Assembly (NCBI GenBank): GCA_020831775.1
Contig: JAFIFZ010000033.1
Span: forward strand, 1-64,000
Direction of reading: 5' to 3'
DNA length: 64,000 nt
Origin: Phycisphaerales bacterium
GTDB taxonomy: Bacteria > Planctomycetota > Phycisphaerae > Phycisphaerales > UBA1924
Positions 1 to 8,110 of this stretch are shown one piece after another. The position numbers and the translations under genes were made by a program. The number at the start of each line of letters is the position of its first letter. The stretch's first letter is position 1. A model generated the notes under the pieces. It made no database searches. It was not told the origin of the DNA and saw nothing but the letters and a program-made list of their open reading frames with translations.

Positions 1-57
1 CCGGGCGCCGCCCTCTTTTTCTGCGCATGGGTCACCGCGCTAAAACAGGCCGCTGGG

Positions 58-90
58 AAAAAAAAACGCGGCGGCCCGGAGGCCGCCGCG
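58..90 (-). terminator. Rho-independent terminator
   Basis: A perfect 10-bp GC-rich stem (CGCGGCGGCC with its complement) closes a 4-base loop. Read on the minus strand the stem is followed by nine T residues (A58-A66 on the plus strand). It sits 28 bases beyond the stop codon of the MscS-type gene and should end that transcript. Confidence 0.85.
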
Positions 91-117
91 TGCATGGCGT
101 AGTGAGCGGAGCTTCCG

Positions 118-1083
118 TCAGGCGTCGCGTGCGACGGCGCCGTCGATGTGCACATCCATCTGCGGGAAGGGGATGCCGATGCCGGCGTTGTCGAGGGCGA
201 CCTTGACATCGCGCGTCAGGCGCTCCTTGACCGCCCAGAAGTCGGCCGCGTCCACCCAGACACGGACAGACCAGTTGATCGATGAGTCGCCGAGCTCGCT
301 GAGGAAGACCACCGCGTCCTTGTCTGGCAGGCGTCCATGGACGCCGCTCGCGGCCCGCATCAGCACCTCGCGTGTCTCATCCAGATCGGCCGAGTAGACC
401 GTGCCGACATTGACATCGACTCGTCGCGTCTTGTGGAACGAGATGTTCTCGAGGGTGTTGCCGAAGATCGCGCCGTTGGGGATGAAGATCCGACGGTTGT
501 CGAAGGTGTCGAGGATGGTCGAGAAGAGTTCGACCTCCTCGACTTTGGCGGTGACGCCGTTGACGGAGATGACATCGCCGACCTTGAAGGGGCGGAAGAC
601 CATGAGCATGATGCCGCTGGCGAGGTTGCCGAGGCTGCCCTGGAAGGCCAGGCCGATCGCGAGGCTGGCGCCGGCGATGACGGCGGCCAGACCGGTGGTC
701 CTGACATTGAAGGACTCGAGGATCGCCATGATCGCGACGATCATGACGGCCCAGGCGACGATGTTTCCGAAGAACTTGGCGATCGTCTGATCGAGCTTGG
801 CCCTGACCAACCCTCTGACGACGAGGCGTTTGAGGGTCTTGGCGATGATCCTGGCGACGATGAAGATCGCGATGACCTTCAACACCACAATCCCGGCCTC
901 TACCAGATACGGGATGAGGATCGAGGGATCCTCGATCGCGCCTCGCGCGAAATCCGTGGTCGCATCAACGATTCCCACCGGCTCTTCTTCGACCGCCGGT
1001 TCCGCCGGCGTCGGTTCGGTCGTCGCCGGATCGACTTGCTCTGCGCCGGTCTGCTCGGCGCCGAGTTCCTGCTCATTCTGCAT
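118..1083 (-). CDS. MscS-family mechanosensitive ion channel
   Basis: This is a small-conductance mechanosensitive channel of the inner membrane that would release solutes on hypo-osmotic shock. The 321-residue protein has an acidic, Pro/Glu-rich N-terminus (about 1-50). Three hydrophobic segments follow, at about 60-82, 103-122 and 130-160. The third is the Gly/Ala-rich pore helix typical of MscS (GASLAIGLAFQGSLGNLASG region). The beta domain then begins with FRPFKVGD, the usual signature directly after the pore helix. A strong GGGAGGGG ribosome site lies 7 bases before the ATG. The gene is last before a terminator and follows the DUF481 gene by 60 bases, so the two may be co-transcribed. 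Family assignment is firm; the exact gating properties are not predictable. Confidence 0.93.
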   Translation of the reverse strand: MQNEQELGAEQTGAEQVDPATTEPTPAEPAVEEEPVGIVDATTDFARGAIEDPSILIPYLVEAGIVVLKVIAIFIVARIIAKTLKRLVVRGLVRAKLDQTIAKFFGNIVAWAVMIVAIMAILESFNVRTTGLAAVIAGASLAIGLAFQGSLGNLASGIMLMVFRPFKVGDVISVNGVTAKVEEVELFSTILDTFDNRRIFIPNGAIFGNTLENISFHKTRRVDVNVGTVYSADLDETREVLMRAASGVHGRLPDKDAVVFLSELGDSSINWSVRVWVDAADFWAVKERLTRDVKVALDNAGIGIPFPQMDVHIDGAVARDA

Positions 1084-1143
1084 ATCGAACCCCTCCCGCG
1101 CAGCCCGTCAGCGGCGCGATGCTTGCTGCGTAAGTCGAACCGG

Positions 1144-1953
1144 TCAGAAGGACCACGCGAGGACGGCGAAGTAATCCAGGTCGTTGCGTTTGAAGCCTTC
1201 GCCCGGGTCGCTGTCGTAGCGGTTCTCGACACCGAGCTTGAGGGACAGGTTGACCTCGGGGTCGACGATGATCTCGTACGAGGCGCGGGCACGGATCCGG
1301 TAGTGCGCGAAGTTGGCGTACTCGGGGAGGTACTCCACATCGGCGCGGAAGAGCTGACGCTCGGTGATCTGGTGGCGGATGTCGGCGCCGGCGAGACCCT
1401 CAAGGCGGATGCGATTGTCGCTTCCACCGATGTCGTAGGAGAGGCCGGTGCCGAGCCGCCCGTTCAGGCGGGTCCGCTCGGTGTCGATGAAGCGGTAGCC
1501 GAGGCCGAGGAAGCCGTCGAGGCGCACATCCCAGTCCTGGAAATCGTCGTACTCGGCGCTGCCCTGGGCGAAGACGAACCAGCGCGAGTCAGCGAGCTTC
1601 CAGTCGTTGCGGAGCTGGAAACGGAGGCGGTTCTCGGTGTCGTTGCCGTCCTCCTTGGCGTAGGTGTAGGTGAGCGAGGTGGTCGTGAAGGTGCGGTCGG
1701 TGTCGCGCTCGGCGTTGATGCCGGCGCGGAGGTTGAACCGCTCGGTGTTGCCCGTCGAGCCGTTCATTCCGACCTCGGCGCTCCCGTCCCAGCCGCGGAA
1801 GAACGAGTGCTCCATCACCGGATCGATGACCTCTTCGGCAGGTGTCGTCTCCTCGGCGGGGGTCTCGGGCTGCTTCTCGGCGGCGCCGAGGACGCTGCCT
1901 GAGGCGAGGGCGAGGACTAGAGCTGTCGCAGTGTGCTTGACGATGGATTCCAT
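1144..1953 (-). CDS. DUF481 outer-membrane beta-barrel protein
   Basis: The 269-residue protein has a Sec signal peptide (about 1-24, hydrophobic core ATALVLALASGSVLG) and a Glu/Pro/Thr-rich linker. From about residue 55 to the C-terminus there is a DUF481 (YdiY-like) domain. The domain is recognisable from its alternating amphipathic strands with many Arg/Asp/Tyr residues, a repeated pattern of Gly-Tyr-Arg-Phe strands, and the terminal aromatic residue (WSF). Such proteins are predicted outer-membrane barrels whose cargo is unknown; some respond to acid or salt stress. The neighbouring MscS channel on the same strand would fit an osmotic or envelope-stress pair, but that is inference from adjacency. 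Confidence 0.85.
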   Translation of the reverse strand: MESIVKHTATALVLALASGSVLGAAEKQPETPAEETTPAEEVIDPVMEHSFFRGWDGSAEVGMNGSTGNTERFNLRAGINAERDTDRTFTTTSLTYTYAKEDGNDTENRLRFQLRNDWKLADSRWFVFAQGSAEYDDFQDWDVRLDGFLGLGYRFIDTERTRLNGRLGTGLSYDIGGSDNRIRLEGLAGADIRHQITERQLFRADVEYLPEYANFAHYRIRARASYEIIVDPEVNLSLKLGVENRYDSDPGEGFKRNDLDYFAVLAWSF

Positions 1954-2092
1954 GGAATAAATCTCCCCCCAAAGAGTCTGTAATGGGCCTGTCCGGCGTC
2001 CACCCGCCGGAGAATGGGTCCGAGTATACTGCTCTCGACCCGCAGCGACGACAGTTCAACTCCAAGAGGCGGTCGGACCGATCTGCAGCACC

Positions 2093-2842
2093 GTGAATGA
2101 ACACCTCAATAGACGGAACGCGCTGGGAATGCTCATTGCCGGCGCTGCGCTGCTCGCGACGGGTTGCAGCTCGCCGCCCCGCAACGGTCGCGTTGGCCAG
2201 CCGCTGCCGGGCACCTCCGGCGGCGGGCGGACTCCCGAGCCTTCGGGCACGAGCACCGCATCGAGCGGCTCGGACGCTGAAGAAGCGTTGCGGGCCTGGC
2301 GGGAACGCTCCAACGGCGCCGCCGGCCCCGGCATGGGCGAGGTCGTCCCCCGGGCGGCCTGGACGACGACCGGGCCGATCGCGTCGCTCGCCCGCCCGAT
2401 GGGTCGGATCGAGCGGATCACTGTGCACCACGACGGGATGGACGAGTTCGACTCGTACTCGCGCCAGGACTCGGCCCGCCGGGTCGAGGCGATCCGGCGC
2501 GCCCATGTCAACCTCGGCTGGGCCGACATCGGGTACCACTACATCATCGACCCCGCCGGACGCGTCTACGAGGGCCGGCCGACGAGCCTCCAGGGCGCCC
2601 ATGTCCGCGACGCCAACGAGCAGAATCTCGGCGTCATGGTGCTGGGCAACTACATGCGCCGCGCCCCCACCGAGGCCTCGGTCGCCTCGCTGGAGTCGTT
2701 CCTCCGCACTGCGATGCGCCAGCACCGGGTGCCCGTGCAGCGGGTGATGACCCACCGCGAGTATGTGCCGACCGCGTGCCCGGGCGACCGCCTGCAGACG
2801 ATGATGAACCAACTCCGGACCAGCCGCGCAGGGCTCGCCTAG
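2093..2842 (+). CDS. Lipoprotein N-acetylmuramoyl-L-alanine amidase (PGRP/amidase_2 fold)
   Basis: This is a predicted zinc amidase that cuts the bond between MurNAc and the peptide stem of peptidoglycan. The start is GTG. The N-terminus combines a twin-arginine-like NRRNALG with a lipobox (LLATGC, Cys25), so it is probably a lipidated, possibly Tat-exported protein. A Ser/Gly/Pro linker (26-80) leads to the catalytic domain at about 85-240. Expected zinc ligands are visible: His112/113 in TVHHDG, His221 in MTHREY and Cys229 in ACPGD. The motif DIGYHYIID holds the conserved Tyr/His region. It is a single gene between divergent and convergent neighbours, with a terminator 30 bases after the stop. 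Confidence 0.9.
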   Translation: MNEHLNRRNALGMLIAGAALLATGCSSPPRNGRVGQPLPGTSGGGRTPEPSGTSTASSGSDAEEALRAWRERSNGAAGPGMGEVVPRAAWTTTGPIASLARPMGRIERITVHHDGMDEFDSYSRQDSARRVEAIRRAHVNLGWADIGYHYIIDPAGRVYEGRPTSLQGAHVRDANEQNLGVMVLGNYMRRAPTEASVASLESFLRTAMRQHRVPVQRVMTHREYVPTACPGDRLQTMMNQLRTSRAGLA

Positions 2843-2872
2843 ACGGCCCCTGTCTGAGCCCGACCCGACTTC

Positions 2873-2897
2873 AAGCCTCGCAGAAGCGGGGCTTTTT
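2873..2897 (+). terminator. Rho-independent terminator
   Basis: An 8-bp stem (AAGCCTCG with CGGGGCTT, one G-T pair) closes a 6-base loop and runs into a T tract. It ends the amidase gene and lies 30 bases before the convergent YggS gene. Confidence 0.8.
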
Positions 2898-2926
2898 GTG
2901 CGCGAGCTCCGGTCGGGGGCGTTCGT

Positions 2927-3709
2927 TCAGGACGAAAAGAGCGCCGAGCCGACGCGGACGATGTTGGCGCCCTCCTCGATCCCGATCTCGTAATCGGCCG
3001 TCATCCCCATCGAGAGGAGGTTGAACTTCCCCTCGCCGATGCCGGTGGTCTTGATCTCGTCGAAGAGCTCGCGGCAGCGGGCGAAGACCGGGCGGGCGTT
3101 CTCGGGGTTGTCGGTGTGCGGCGCCATAGCCATCAGACCGCGCACATGCACATGGGCCATCGACTCGATCTGCTCGGCCAGCGGGAAGGCGGCCGGCAGC
3201 GGGCAGCCGTACTTGGTCTCCTCGCCCGAGCAGTCGACCTGCACCAGCACCTCGATGTCGATGTCCTTCTTCAGGCCGATCTGCTGGAGCTCTTCGGCCA
3301 GCCGGAGCGAATCGACAGAGTGGACCAGGCGGACCAGCGGCGCGATCTTCTTGGCCTTGTTGCGCTGCAGGTGCCCGATCATGTGCCAGCGGACGGGGTC
3401 GTCCGTTTCCGCGGGGAGCAGCGAGGGATCGATCTCGGCGATGTTGCTCCGGCGTGTGCGCTCAAGGAGGCGCAGCCTCTGGGCGTACTCGTCGATGATC
3501 GCGGCACGCTGTTCGAGCTGCTGCGCCTGGCTCTCGCCGAGATGGCGGTGGCCCATCTCGACAAGGGTCTTGATCTGGTCCGGCTCGGCGTACTTGGTGA
3601 CCGCGACGAGGATCACATCCTCAGGTCGCCTGCCCGACCGCTGCGCGGCGTCGGCGATTCGTCCGGTCACTTCGGCGTAACGCTCTTGGAGCGTGGCCAC
3701 TTCCGTCAT
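2927..3709 (-). CDS. yggS: YggS/PROSC-family pyridoxal-phosphate homeostasis protein
   Basis: This is a PLP-binding, alanine-racemase-fold protein thought to buffer free pyridoxal phosphate. The protein is 260 residues, a little longer than the usual 230 or so. The PLP-binding lysine lies in the N-terminal strand ILVAVTKYAEP. Family motifs follow: a WHMIGHLQRNKAKK block, a HSVDS block, LMAMAP, and the C-terminal phosphate-binding region SMGMTADYEIGI...VRVGSALF. I chose the second in-frame ATG because GGAGGG lies 6 bases before it; an ATG five codons upstream overlaps that ribosome site. The gene is transcribed divergently from the peroxiredoxin gene, sharing about 115 bases of upstream DNA. 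Confidence 0.92.
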   Translation of the reverse strand: MTEVATLQERYAEVTGRIADAAQRSGRRPEDVILVAVTKYAEPDQIKTLVEMGHRHLGESQAQQLEQRAAIIDEYAQRLRLLERTRRSNIAEIDPSLLPAETDDPVRWHMIGHLQRNKAKKIAPLVRLVHSVDSLRLAEELQQIGLKKDIDIEVLVQVDCSGEETKYGCPLPAAFPLAEQIESMAHVHVRGLMAMAPHTDNPENARPVFARCRELFDEIKTTGIGEGKFNLLSMGMTADYEIGIEEGANIVRVGSALFSS

Positions 3710-3824
3710 GGATCGGCCCTCCATCCGTGAGGCCGTCGCAGTTTTTTGCGGGCCGCGACGGCGGTCCGGAGGTAGCATACCGCCGCGCGACTCGCCACGC
3801 AGCCGGCGCGCACAGGAGCAACAG

Positions 3825-4301
3825 ATGCAGAACCAGTCCCTCCCCGTGCGGGCCGAACTGATCCGGCCCGGCGACGACGCCCCCGACTTCACGCTGCTCG
3901 ACCAGCAACGCAACGAATGGAAGCTCTCTGACGCGCTGAAACAGGGCGATGTCGTCCTCTGCTTCTTTCCCTTCGCGTTCACCGATGTCTGCTCGGCGGA
4001 GATGAAGTGCGTAGACGACGAGATCGAGGCCTGGAAGGCCAAGGGAACGACTGTCGTTGGGATCTCGTGCGACTCGTTCGCGGCCCTGAACGCATGGGCG
4101 GTGCAGATGGGGCTCAAACAGACGCTGCTGGCGGACATGCACCGCAAGGTCTGCAAGGCCTACGGGCTCTATTGGCCCGACCTGCATGTCGCCAGCCGCG
4201 GCACGGTCGTGGTCGACCGAACGGGCAAGGTGAAGTGGTCGCAGGGCCGCCAGCCGGGCGATGCGATGGCGTGGGAGGAAGTGCTCGGCCATGCCGGCTG
4301 A
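3825..4301 (+). CDS. Peroxiredoxin (AhpC/TSA, AhpE/BCP-like)
   Basis: This thiol peroxidase reduces hydrogen peroxide and organic hydroperoxides in the cytoplasm. The 158-residue thioredoxin-fold protein has the peroxidatic cysteine at Cys56 in FFPFAFTDVCSAEM, matching the Pxxx(T/S)xxC signature. The next features are the GISCDS and VVVDRTGKVKWS strands. No clear C-terminal resolving cysteine is visible, but Cys62, the cysteine of GISCDS and the cysteine of RKVCKAYG are candidates, so I cannot assign the 1-Cys or 2-Cys mechanism. AGGAG precedes the ATG by 7 bases. No signal peptide is present. Confidence 0.9.
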   Translation: MQNQSLPVRAELIRPGDDAPDFTLLDQQRNEWKLSDALKQGDVVLCFFPFAFTDVCSAEMKCVDDEIEAWKAKGTTVVGISCDSFAALNAWAVQMGLKQTLLADMHRKVCKAYGLYWPDLHVASRGTVVVDRTGKVKWSQGRQPGDAMAWEEVLGHAG

Positions 4302-4326
4302 GCGCCAGCGGTGGGTGCGGAAGGGG

Positions 4327-4362
4327 AAAAAAAGAAGGCGACGCGCCGGAGCGCGTCGCCTT
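4327..4362 (-). terminator. Rho-independent terminator of tRNA-Glu
   Basis: A perfect 12-bp stem (AAGGCGACGCGC and complement) with a CGGA loop is followed, on the minus strand, by a T tract interrupted by one C. It lies 8 bases past the 3' end of the tRNA-Glu gene. It also marks the convergent end of the peroxiredoxin gene. Confidence 0.85.
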
Positions 4363-4369
4363 GCTGAAA

Positions 4370-4444
4370 TGACCCCACGGGGATTCGAACCCCGGTTTCC
4401 AGGATGAGAACCTGGCGTCCTGGACCTGACTAGACGATGGGGCC
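4370..4444 (-). tRNA. tRNA-Glu(CTC)
   Basis: The minus strand folds into a complete cloverleaf. The 7-bp acceptor is GGCCCCA with TGGGGTC (one G-T pair), the anticodon stem is CCAGG/CCTGG, and the loop TTCTCAT gives anticodon CTC. The T arm is GGGG-TTCGAAT-CCCC. The discriminator base is A, and no CCA is encoded. It reads the GAG codon, which is heavily used in this GC-rich sequence. Confidence 0.95.
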
Positions 4445-4560
4445 AATCAGGATCGATCGTGTCGCCACCCGCCCGGCCTTTGGGCCGAGAGGGGCATATC
4501 TGTAGACCGGTTCTGTGGGGATTTCACGCCGCCGGAGCGGATGATTTCGCGGATTCAGTC

Positions 4561-4860
4561 TTAGCGGGCAACCAGCGCGGCTCTGCGCACCTGCGAGAGG
4601 GCGTAGACCGCCGCCTCGGTCTCGGTCTGGCCGACCACAGCGCCCATGGCGCGACCCTGCTCGTCGGTCCACTCTGCGCGATAGCAGTCAAAGAGCTGCA
4701 CATGGCGGAGGGTCAGGGTGTAGCCGAGCGCGCGGAACTCTTCGCCGATCCGGTCGACCCCGGGGAAGAAGCGTCCGTCGTCGAAGTGGCCGCAGCCCTG
4801 TGTGTCGAGGGCGGACCAGCCGCTGGCGTACAGCTCGTCGATCGCAACATCGAGTCCCAC
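4561..4860 (-). CDS. Hypothetical protein
   Basis: This is a 99-residue cytoplasmic protein with no motif I recognise. The sequence alternates short hydrophobic and charged stretches and has no signal peptide or membrane segment. It includes a run of aromatic and acidic residues in its first half and a helical Ala-rich C-terminus. The start is a GTG with a weak AGGGG-type ribosome site. Codon use resembles the neighbours, so I treat it as a real gene, but it stands alone between tRNA-Glu and a CPBP protease gene on the same strand. Confidence 0.6.
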   Translation of the reverse strand: MGLDVAIDELYASGWSALDTQGCGHFDDGRFFPGVDRIGEEFRALGYTLTLRHVQLFDCYRAEWTDEQGRAMGAVVGQTETEAAVYALSQVRRAALVAR

Positions 4861-5027
4861 TGTCGCACCCCTGCCGTCGAGGCTCTGTGGCCCTTCGCCC
4901 TCTTGGGGCGCTCGGGGCCGGTGTGAAGCCGACCGGCAGACACGGCCGAGTCACGCGCTGCCATCTGTAAGTCTAGCTTCGGTCAAATACTGATACCACT
5001 CTGGCGTTTGGTCCGATCATTCACGCG

Positions 5028-5855
5028 TCAGTCGCCGCTTCCGGGGGGTGCCAGGAGCACGATCGCGTCGTACAGGGCGTGGGCCCCCACCGCGATCCCC
5101 AGCCCCCGCTGCACAAACAGAACCCCGAAATAGATCCCGGTGAGGAAGTAGTAGCTCCGCAAGCGCCAGGCGTCGGGGCCCTCGACGGGCTCGTGGATCG
5201 CGGCAAACGCCAGGGCGCTGGCGACGACCGCGAGCGCCTTGCCCGAGAGATCCTTCATGCCCAGAAGGTCCACCAGCAGAGCGTGGAGCAGGGTGATCAG
5301 GATCAGGCGGAAGAGCATTTCCTCGTACAGCCCGGCCCCGATCGAGATGATCAGGCGGCTGAACCAGGGCAGATCCCAGAGCGACCCCGCCTCGCGGGCC
5401 GCGAGAGCCGTGGGCGAAAAGAGCACAACCGACAGGGCCAGCAGCGGGACGGTCCAGACCAGGGACTCGCCGGCCATCTTCAGGAGCACCCCCGGGCGGA
5501 TCCGCCAGGGGTGGCTCTTGAGCAGGTGCCACGCCAGCAGGACGACCACCAGCGCGATCGCCGGCAGGTGCACCGACGCGACCCCCAGCGACTCGAAGAC
5601 GCGCCCCATCACCTGCGGCGCCCGGAGCTGCACGCCCACCCCGTCGCCCTGCGACATCAGGAAGAGCGAGCCGAACTCGTAGAGCACGAGCAGCGGGGCG
5701 AGGAAGGCGAGGACATGGAGCGGGCGCTTGGAGAACTCCGCGTAGCCGGGCGGGCCTTCGGGGGGCGCCTCGGGCTTGACCCGCTTGGCTGGCTTACGCG
5801 GGGGTGGCGGGGCCTTGGGGCGGGTCGCCCTGGGTTTCTGGCGGCTGCGGCTCAC
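5028..5855 (-). CDS. CPBP-family intramembrane metalloprotease (CAAX/Abi type)
   Basis: This 275-residue integral membrane protein has a basic, Pro-rich cytoplasmic N-terminus (1-40) and about six to seven hydrophobic segments. The family's catalytic motifs are all visible: Glu178-Glu179 with Arg183 in GLYEEMLFR, His221 in FAAIHE, and His259/Asp263 in GAHALYDA. Members are intramembrane glutamate proteases (Rce1-like). In bacteria they act in peptide maturation, self-immunity or membrane protein turnover. No bacteriocin-like gene is near, so a specific substrate cannot be named. Confidence 0.88.
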   Translation of the reverse strand: MSRSRQKPRATRPKAPPPPRKPAKRVKPEAPPEGPPGYAEFSKRPLHVLAFLAPLLVLYEFGSLFLMSQGDGVGVQLRAPQVMGRVFESLGVASVHLPAIALVVVLLAWHLLKSHPWRIRPGVLLKMAGESLVWTVPLLALSVVLFSPTALAAREAGSLWDLPWFSRLIISIGAGLYEEMLFRLILITLLHALLVDLLGMKDLSGKALAVVASALAFAAIHEPVEGPDAWRLRSYYFLTGIYFGVLFVQRGLGIAVGAHALYDAIVLLAPPGSGD

Positions 5856-5930
5856 GCGGGGACTCTAATCGGCGATCGGCGGGCCCGAACCCCGCACCGA
5901 CAGTGCCCGCGACGATGACAGCGCAGCAAA

Positions 5931-5950
5931 GCAGCCCCGATCGGGGCTGC
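5931..5950 (-). terminator. Probable terminator of rpsT
   Basis: A perfect 20-base palindrome (10-bp arms GCAGCCCCGA) lies 31 bases beyond the rpsT stop codon. On the minus strand it is followed by TTTGCTG, so the T tract is short and termination efficiency is uncertain. Confidence 0.6.
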
Positions 5951-5981
5951 CAGGAAGAATCGTGCTTGGACCGGGGCCGGC

Positions 5982-6251
5982 TCAGCCGTGCTGGAGGGCT
6001 TTGAACCGGGCGACCATGCGGCTCTTGCGCCGGGCGGCCTGGTTCTTGTGGATCACGCCCTTCTGGGCGGACCGGTCGATGACCTTCTGGCAGGTGTGAA
6101 GAGCCTCGCGGGTCTCCTCGACCTTGCCGGCGGCGAGGTTCTCGTTGAACGAACGCATCGCCTGACGCATCGCCCGCAGACGCCAGCGGTTGCGCGAGCG
6201 CTGCTTGATGTTCTGGCGGATCCGCTTTTTCGCCGACCGAGAGTTCGCCAT
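5982..6251 (-). CDS. rpsT: 30S ribosomal protein S20
   Basis: This is a primary 16S rRNA-binding protein of the small ribosomal subunit. The 89-residue, very basic protein starts with the family hallmark MANSRSAKKRIRQN. It has the expected three-helix pattern and ends with the KNQAARRKSRMVARF motif. Length matches the family. AGGAAAGG precedes the ATG at normal spacing. The 230-base region upstream, shared with the divergent tRNA-Arg, should hold its promoter and any leader for autoregulation; I saw no clear structure there. Confidence 0.97.
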   Translation of the reverse strand: MANSRSAKKRIRQNIKQRSRNRWRLRAMRQAMRSFNENLAAGKVEETREALHTCQKVIDRSAQKGVIHKNQAARRKSRMVARFKALQHG

Positions 6252-6485
6252 CGATCCGAACCTTTCCTGCCGCGGGCCCCATCGGAGGGCCCGGACCTGT
6301 GCCTGAGCGGGCCGATTTGGCCCGGTTTGCCGAGTGATTTCTGCCGGTGGTCGCCTGGGCGGCCGCCGGTGGTTGCCGGAGCGCGGCTCCGGGCCCTGAT
6401 GATTGCCCCGAGAGCGGGTGAAATCAACCCCGAGCCGACCCCCCGCTTGCCCGCCCGCCCCGCCCCTCCTAACCTCCGGGCGACT

Positions 6486-6559
6486 GCGGGCGTAGCTCAA
6501 CTGGATAGAGCACCTGACTACGGATCAGGAGGTTGAGGGTTCGAATCCTTCCGCCCGTG
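6486..6559 (+). tRNA. tRNA-Arg(ACG)
   Basis: The acceptor arm is GCGGGCG with CGCCCGT (G1-T72 wobble). T8-A9 and a GCTC D-stem follow. The anticodon stem is CCTGA/TCAGG with loop CTACGGA, giving anticodon ACG. The T arm is GAGGG-TTCGAAT-CCTTC and the discriminator is G. No CCA is encoded. The ACG anticodon, normally modified to ICG, reads CGN codons. The gene is followed at once by a terminator and then by the unusual three-gene cassette. Confidence 0.95.
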
Positions 6560-6565
6560 CTAAAT

Positions 6566-6593
6566 GCCCCCGACGATCGTCGGGGGCGTTTTT
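6566..6593 (+). terminator. Rho-independent terminator of tRNA-Arg
   Basis: A perfect 22-base palindrome with 11-bp arms (GCCCCCGACGA) runs into GTTTTTATT. It is six bases downstream of the tRNA discriminator and insulates the tRNA from the following cassette. Confidence 0.88.
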
Positions 6594-6836
6594 ATTGGGC
6601 GGGAGGCTTGAATCCATGCCTAACACACCCCCAGTCATGGCGGCGGCTTTGGGACCCCCAGTCTGCAATTCTTGAAGTCGACGCAGCATCCGGGACCGAT
6701 CAAGTCCAAAACTCGACGCCAAGTTTGACGTAGAACATGTACCTCGTGGGTGTGCGCGAGTGCTAGACCTTGGAGTTCTATCGACAGATCATGGGGGCCG
6801 ATGTAAGGTAGTGTCTACCCCCAGCAGGAAGGACCC

Positions 6837-7457
6837 GTGCGACTTACTGACTCAAACATCGTGCTCTTAGGCGGATTCAACCCGCACATCATCGAACCCT
6901 CATGGCTCAGCCGTCACGATGTGGTCGAAGAGAAGTCGGACGAGTTCATGACCGAGATCCAGTTCGGTCCCAGCGCTCCACAGATGCTGCGTTTCAATCT
7001 TGACGGCCTCCGTTGGGAGGTGACGCTCGACCGTGTCCTCGTCGGGTCCAGCGAGACTCGCTCGCCCGCCGAGTGGTTGATCCGGCTCTTGGACCTGCTC
7101 CCGCACACGCCGCTTCGCGCGGTCGGGATCAATTTCAAGCTCAGGAGCGAGCGCACGGAGTGGCCCATCGACCTCCCCACGCTCCCTAACCAAGAGGCGA
7201 TCCAGTCCCTTATTGGTGAGGTAGTGACATCGACCGCCGTCACTCGCGGGCGACTAGAGAACGGAACCCAGATGAGCCTCATGCTAAACGCCACGCAGGC
7301 CGAGGTGGTGCTCGACGCGAACTTTCATCGCGGCGTCTTCAACAGCGGAGAGATGTCCGCGATGGAGATGGCGAAGCAAGCGATGACGGAGTTCGATGGA
7401 GACTGGTCGAGGCTCCGCGACATCGTCTCGAAGATGACCGGCAAGGAGGTGGGTTGA
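6837..7457 (+). CDS. Conserved-looking hypothetical protein, cassette gene 1
   Basis: This is a 206-residue soluble protein of unknown function. It starts at GTG with an AGGAAGGA ribosome site. The N-terminal strand NIVLLGGFNPHIIEPSWL and a central block (LLDLLPHTPLRAVGINFKLR) look like parts of a defined fold. They remind me of an uncharacterised bacterial family, but I cannot name it. Codon use is less GC-biased than in flanking genes (TTA, ACT and GTA occur) and ACGT avoidance is preserved within the gene. It is the first of three abutting genes directly after tRNA-Arg, so horizontal acquisition is likely. It may supply one subunit of a small complex with the next two products. Confidence 0.72.
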   Translation: MRLTDSNIVLLGGFNPHIIEPSWLSRHDVVEEKSDEFMTEIQFGPSAPQMLRFNLDGLRWEVTLDRVLVGSSETRSPAEWLIRLLDLLPHTPLRAVGINFKLRSERTEWPIDLPTLPNQEAIQSLIGEVVTSTAVTRGRLENGTQMSLMLNATQAEVVLDANFHRGVFNSGEMSAMEMAKQAMTEFDGDWSRLRDIVSKMTGKEVG

Positions 7458-8110
7458 TGCAAATTTGCTACTACGCCGACGGCGGAGCGACCTCGTCCGC
7501 AGAGCCGATGGACCTCGGCAACGGAACGAGCGGCCAGCGTGACCTCAATCCGAAGCATCAGCCGAAGGATCCGGTGTCAAATGACTCCACATCGGCCGAA
7601 TTGGTCATGTCGCAGTTCCGTGGCCTAGTTGGATCACTATTCCGCTCGCCGATTGCCAGCAAGCGATGCATCCGAGATTGGGTCGTGGACAATGTCGCGG
7701 TCGGTCGGCGGCTGAGCGAGCGAGTCGAGTGCATCCTTGAACACGCGGTTTTGTCTACAAAGCCGAGCCGACTGGATGACGCAATCGACATCCTCGATCA
7801 ACCCCGAGTCGATCTCACCACCTATCTCCGCGATGCTCAGTTCAGGGGCTCCCTAGACCGGAAACCTGAAGACGCGATCTACATCCTCGTTCGTGCCGCG
7901 GGGCGTCGATCCGATGACGCCGCGAGGTTTGTAGTTCCGTGGGCTCTCAAGTCCGACCAGGCCTCCGTCCGCGAAGCCGCGGTTGAGGCGTTGGCTGACC
8001 TTGGTACCGAGGCCGCAATCTCCATGCTTCGCCGGGTCTCCCAATTTGACGACTCGTCGTCGGTTCGGGAGACCGCGAAGGAGGTTCTCGAAGATATCGT
8101 CGAGGGTTAA
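7457..8110 (+). CDS. HEAT-repeat protein, cassette gene 2
   Basis: The product is a 217-residue protein whose ATG overlaps the stop of gene 1 by one base (TGATG). A textbook AAGGAGGT ribosome site lies 6 bases upstream, so translation is coupled but independently primed. The first 45 residues are polar and look disordered. Residues from about 110 hold helical pairs. The last 70 residues contain two HEAT-like repeats, with the pattern SVREAAVEALADLG...A..MLRRV and SSSVRETAKEVLEDI. HEAT arrays usually bind other proteins, so I expect a scaffold or partner for gene 1 or gene 3. No catalytic motif is visible. Confidence 0.75.
   Translation: MQICYYADGGATSSAEPMDLGNGTSGQRDLNPKHQPKDPVSNDSTSAELVMSQFRGLVGSLFRSPIASKRCIRDWVVDNVAVGRRLSERVECILEHAVLSTKPSRLDDAIDILDQPRVDLTTYLRDAQFRGSLDRKPEDAIYILVRAAGRRSDDAARFVVPWALKSDQASVREAAVEALADLGTEAAISMLRRVSQFDDSSSVRETAKEVLEDIVEG

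Noticed and set aside
337-1902. Long plus-strand frame opposite the MscS and DUF481 genes
   Set aside because: High GC makes long antisense frames. The opposite strand holds two proteins with clear family motifs, and this frame is low in complexity (Asp/Gly/Arg).
3710-4156. N-terminal extension of the YggS gene on the minus strand
   Set aside because: The frame is open upstream, but homology begins at the chosen ATG, which has a GGAGGG ribosome site. The extension is antisense to the peroxiredoxin gene.
6525-6722. A minus-strand open frame ending in GFEPSTS next to tRNA-Arg(ACG)
   Set aside because: This is the well-known spurious peptide produced by translating the reverse strand of a tRNA T arm. 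It overlaps the tRNA 3' end and the terminator.
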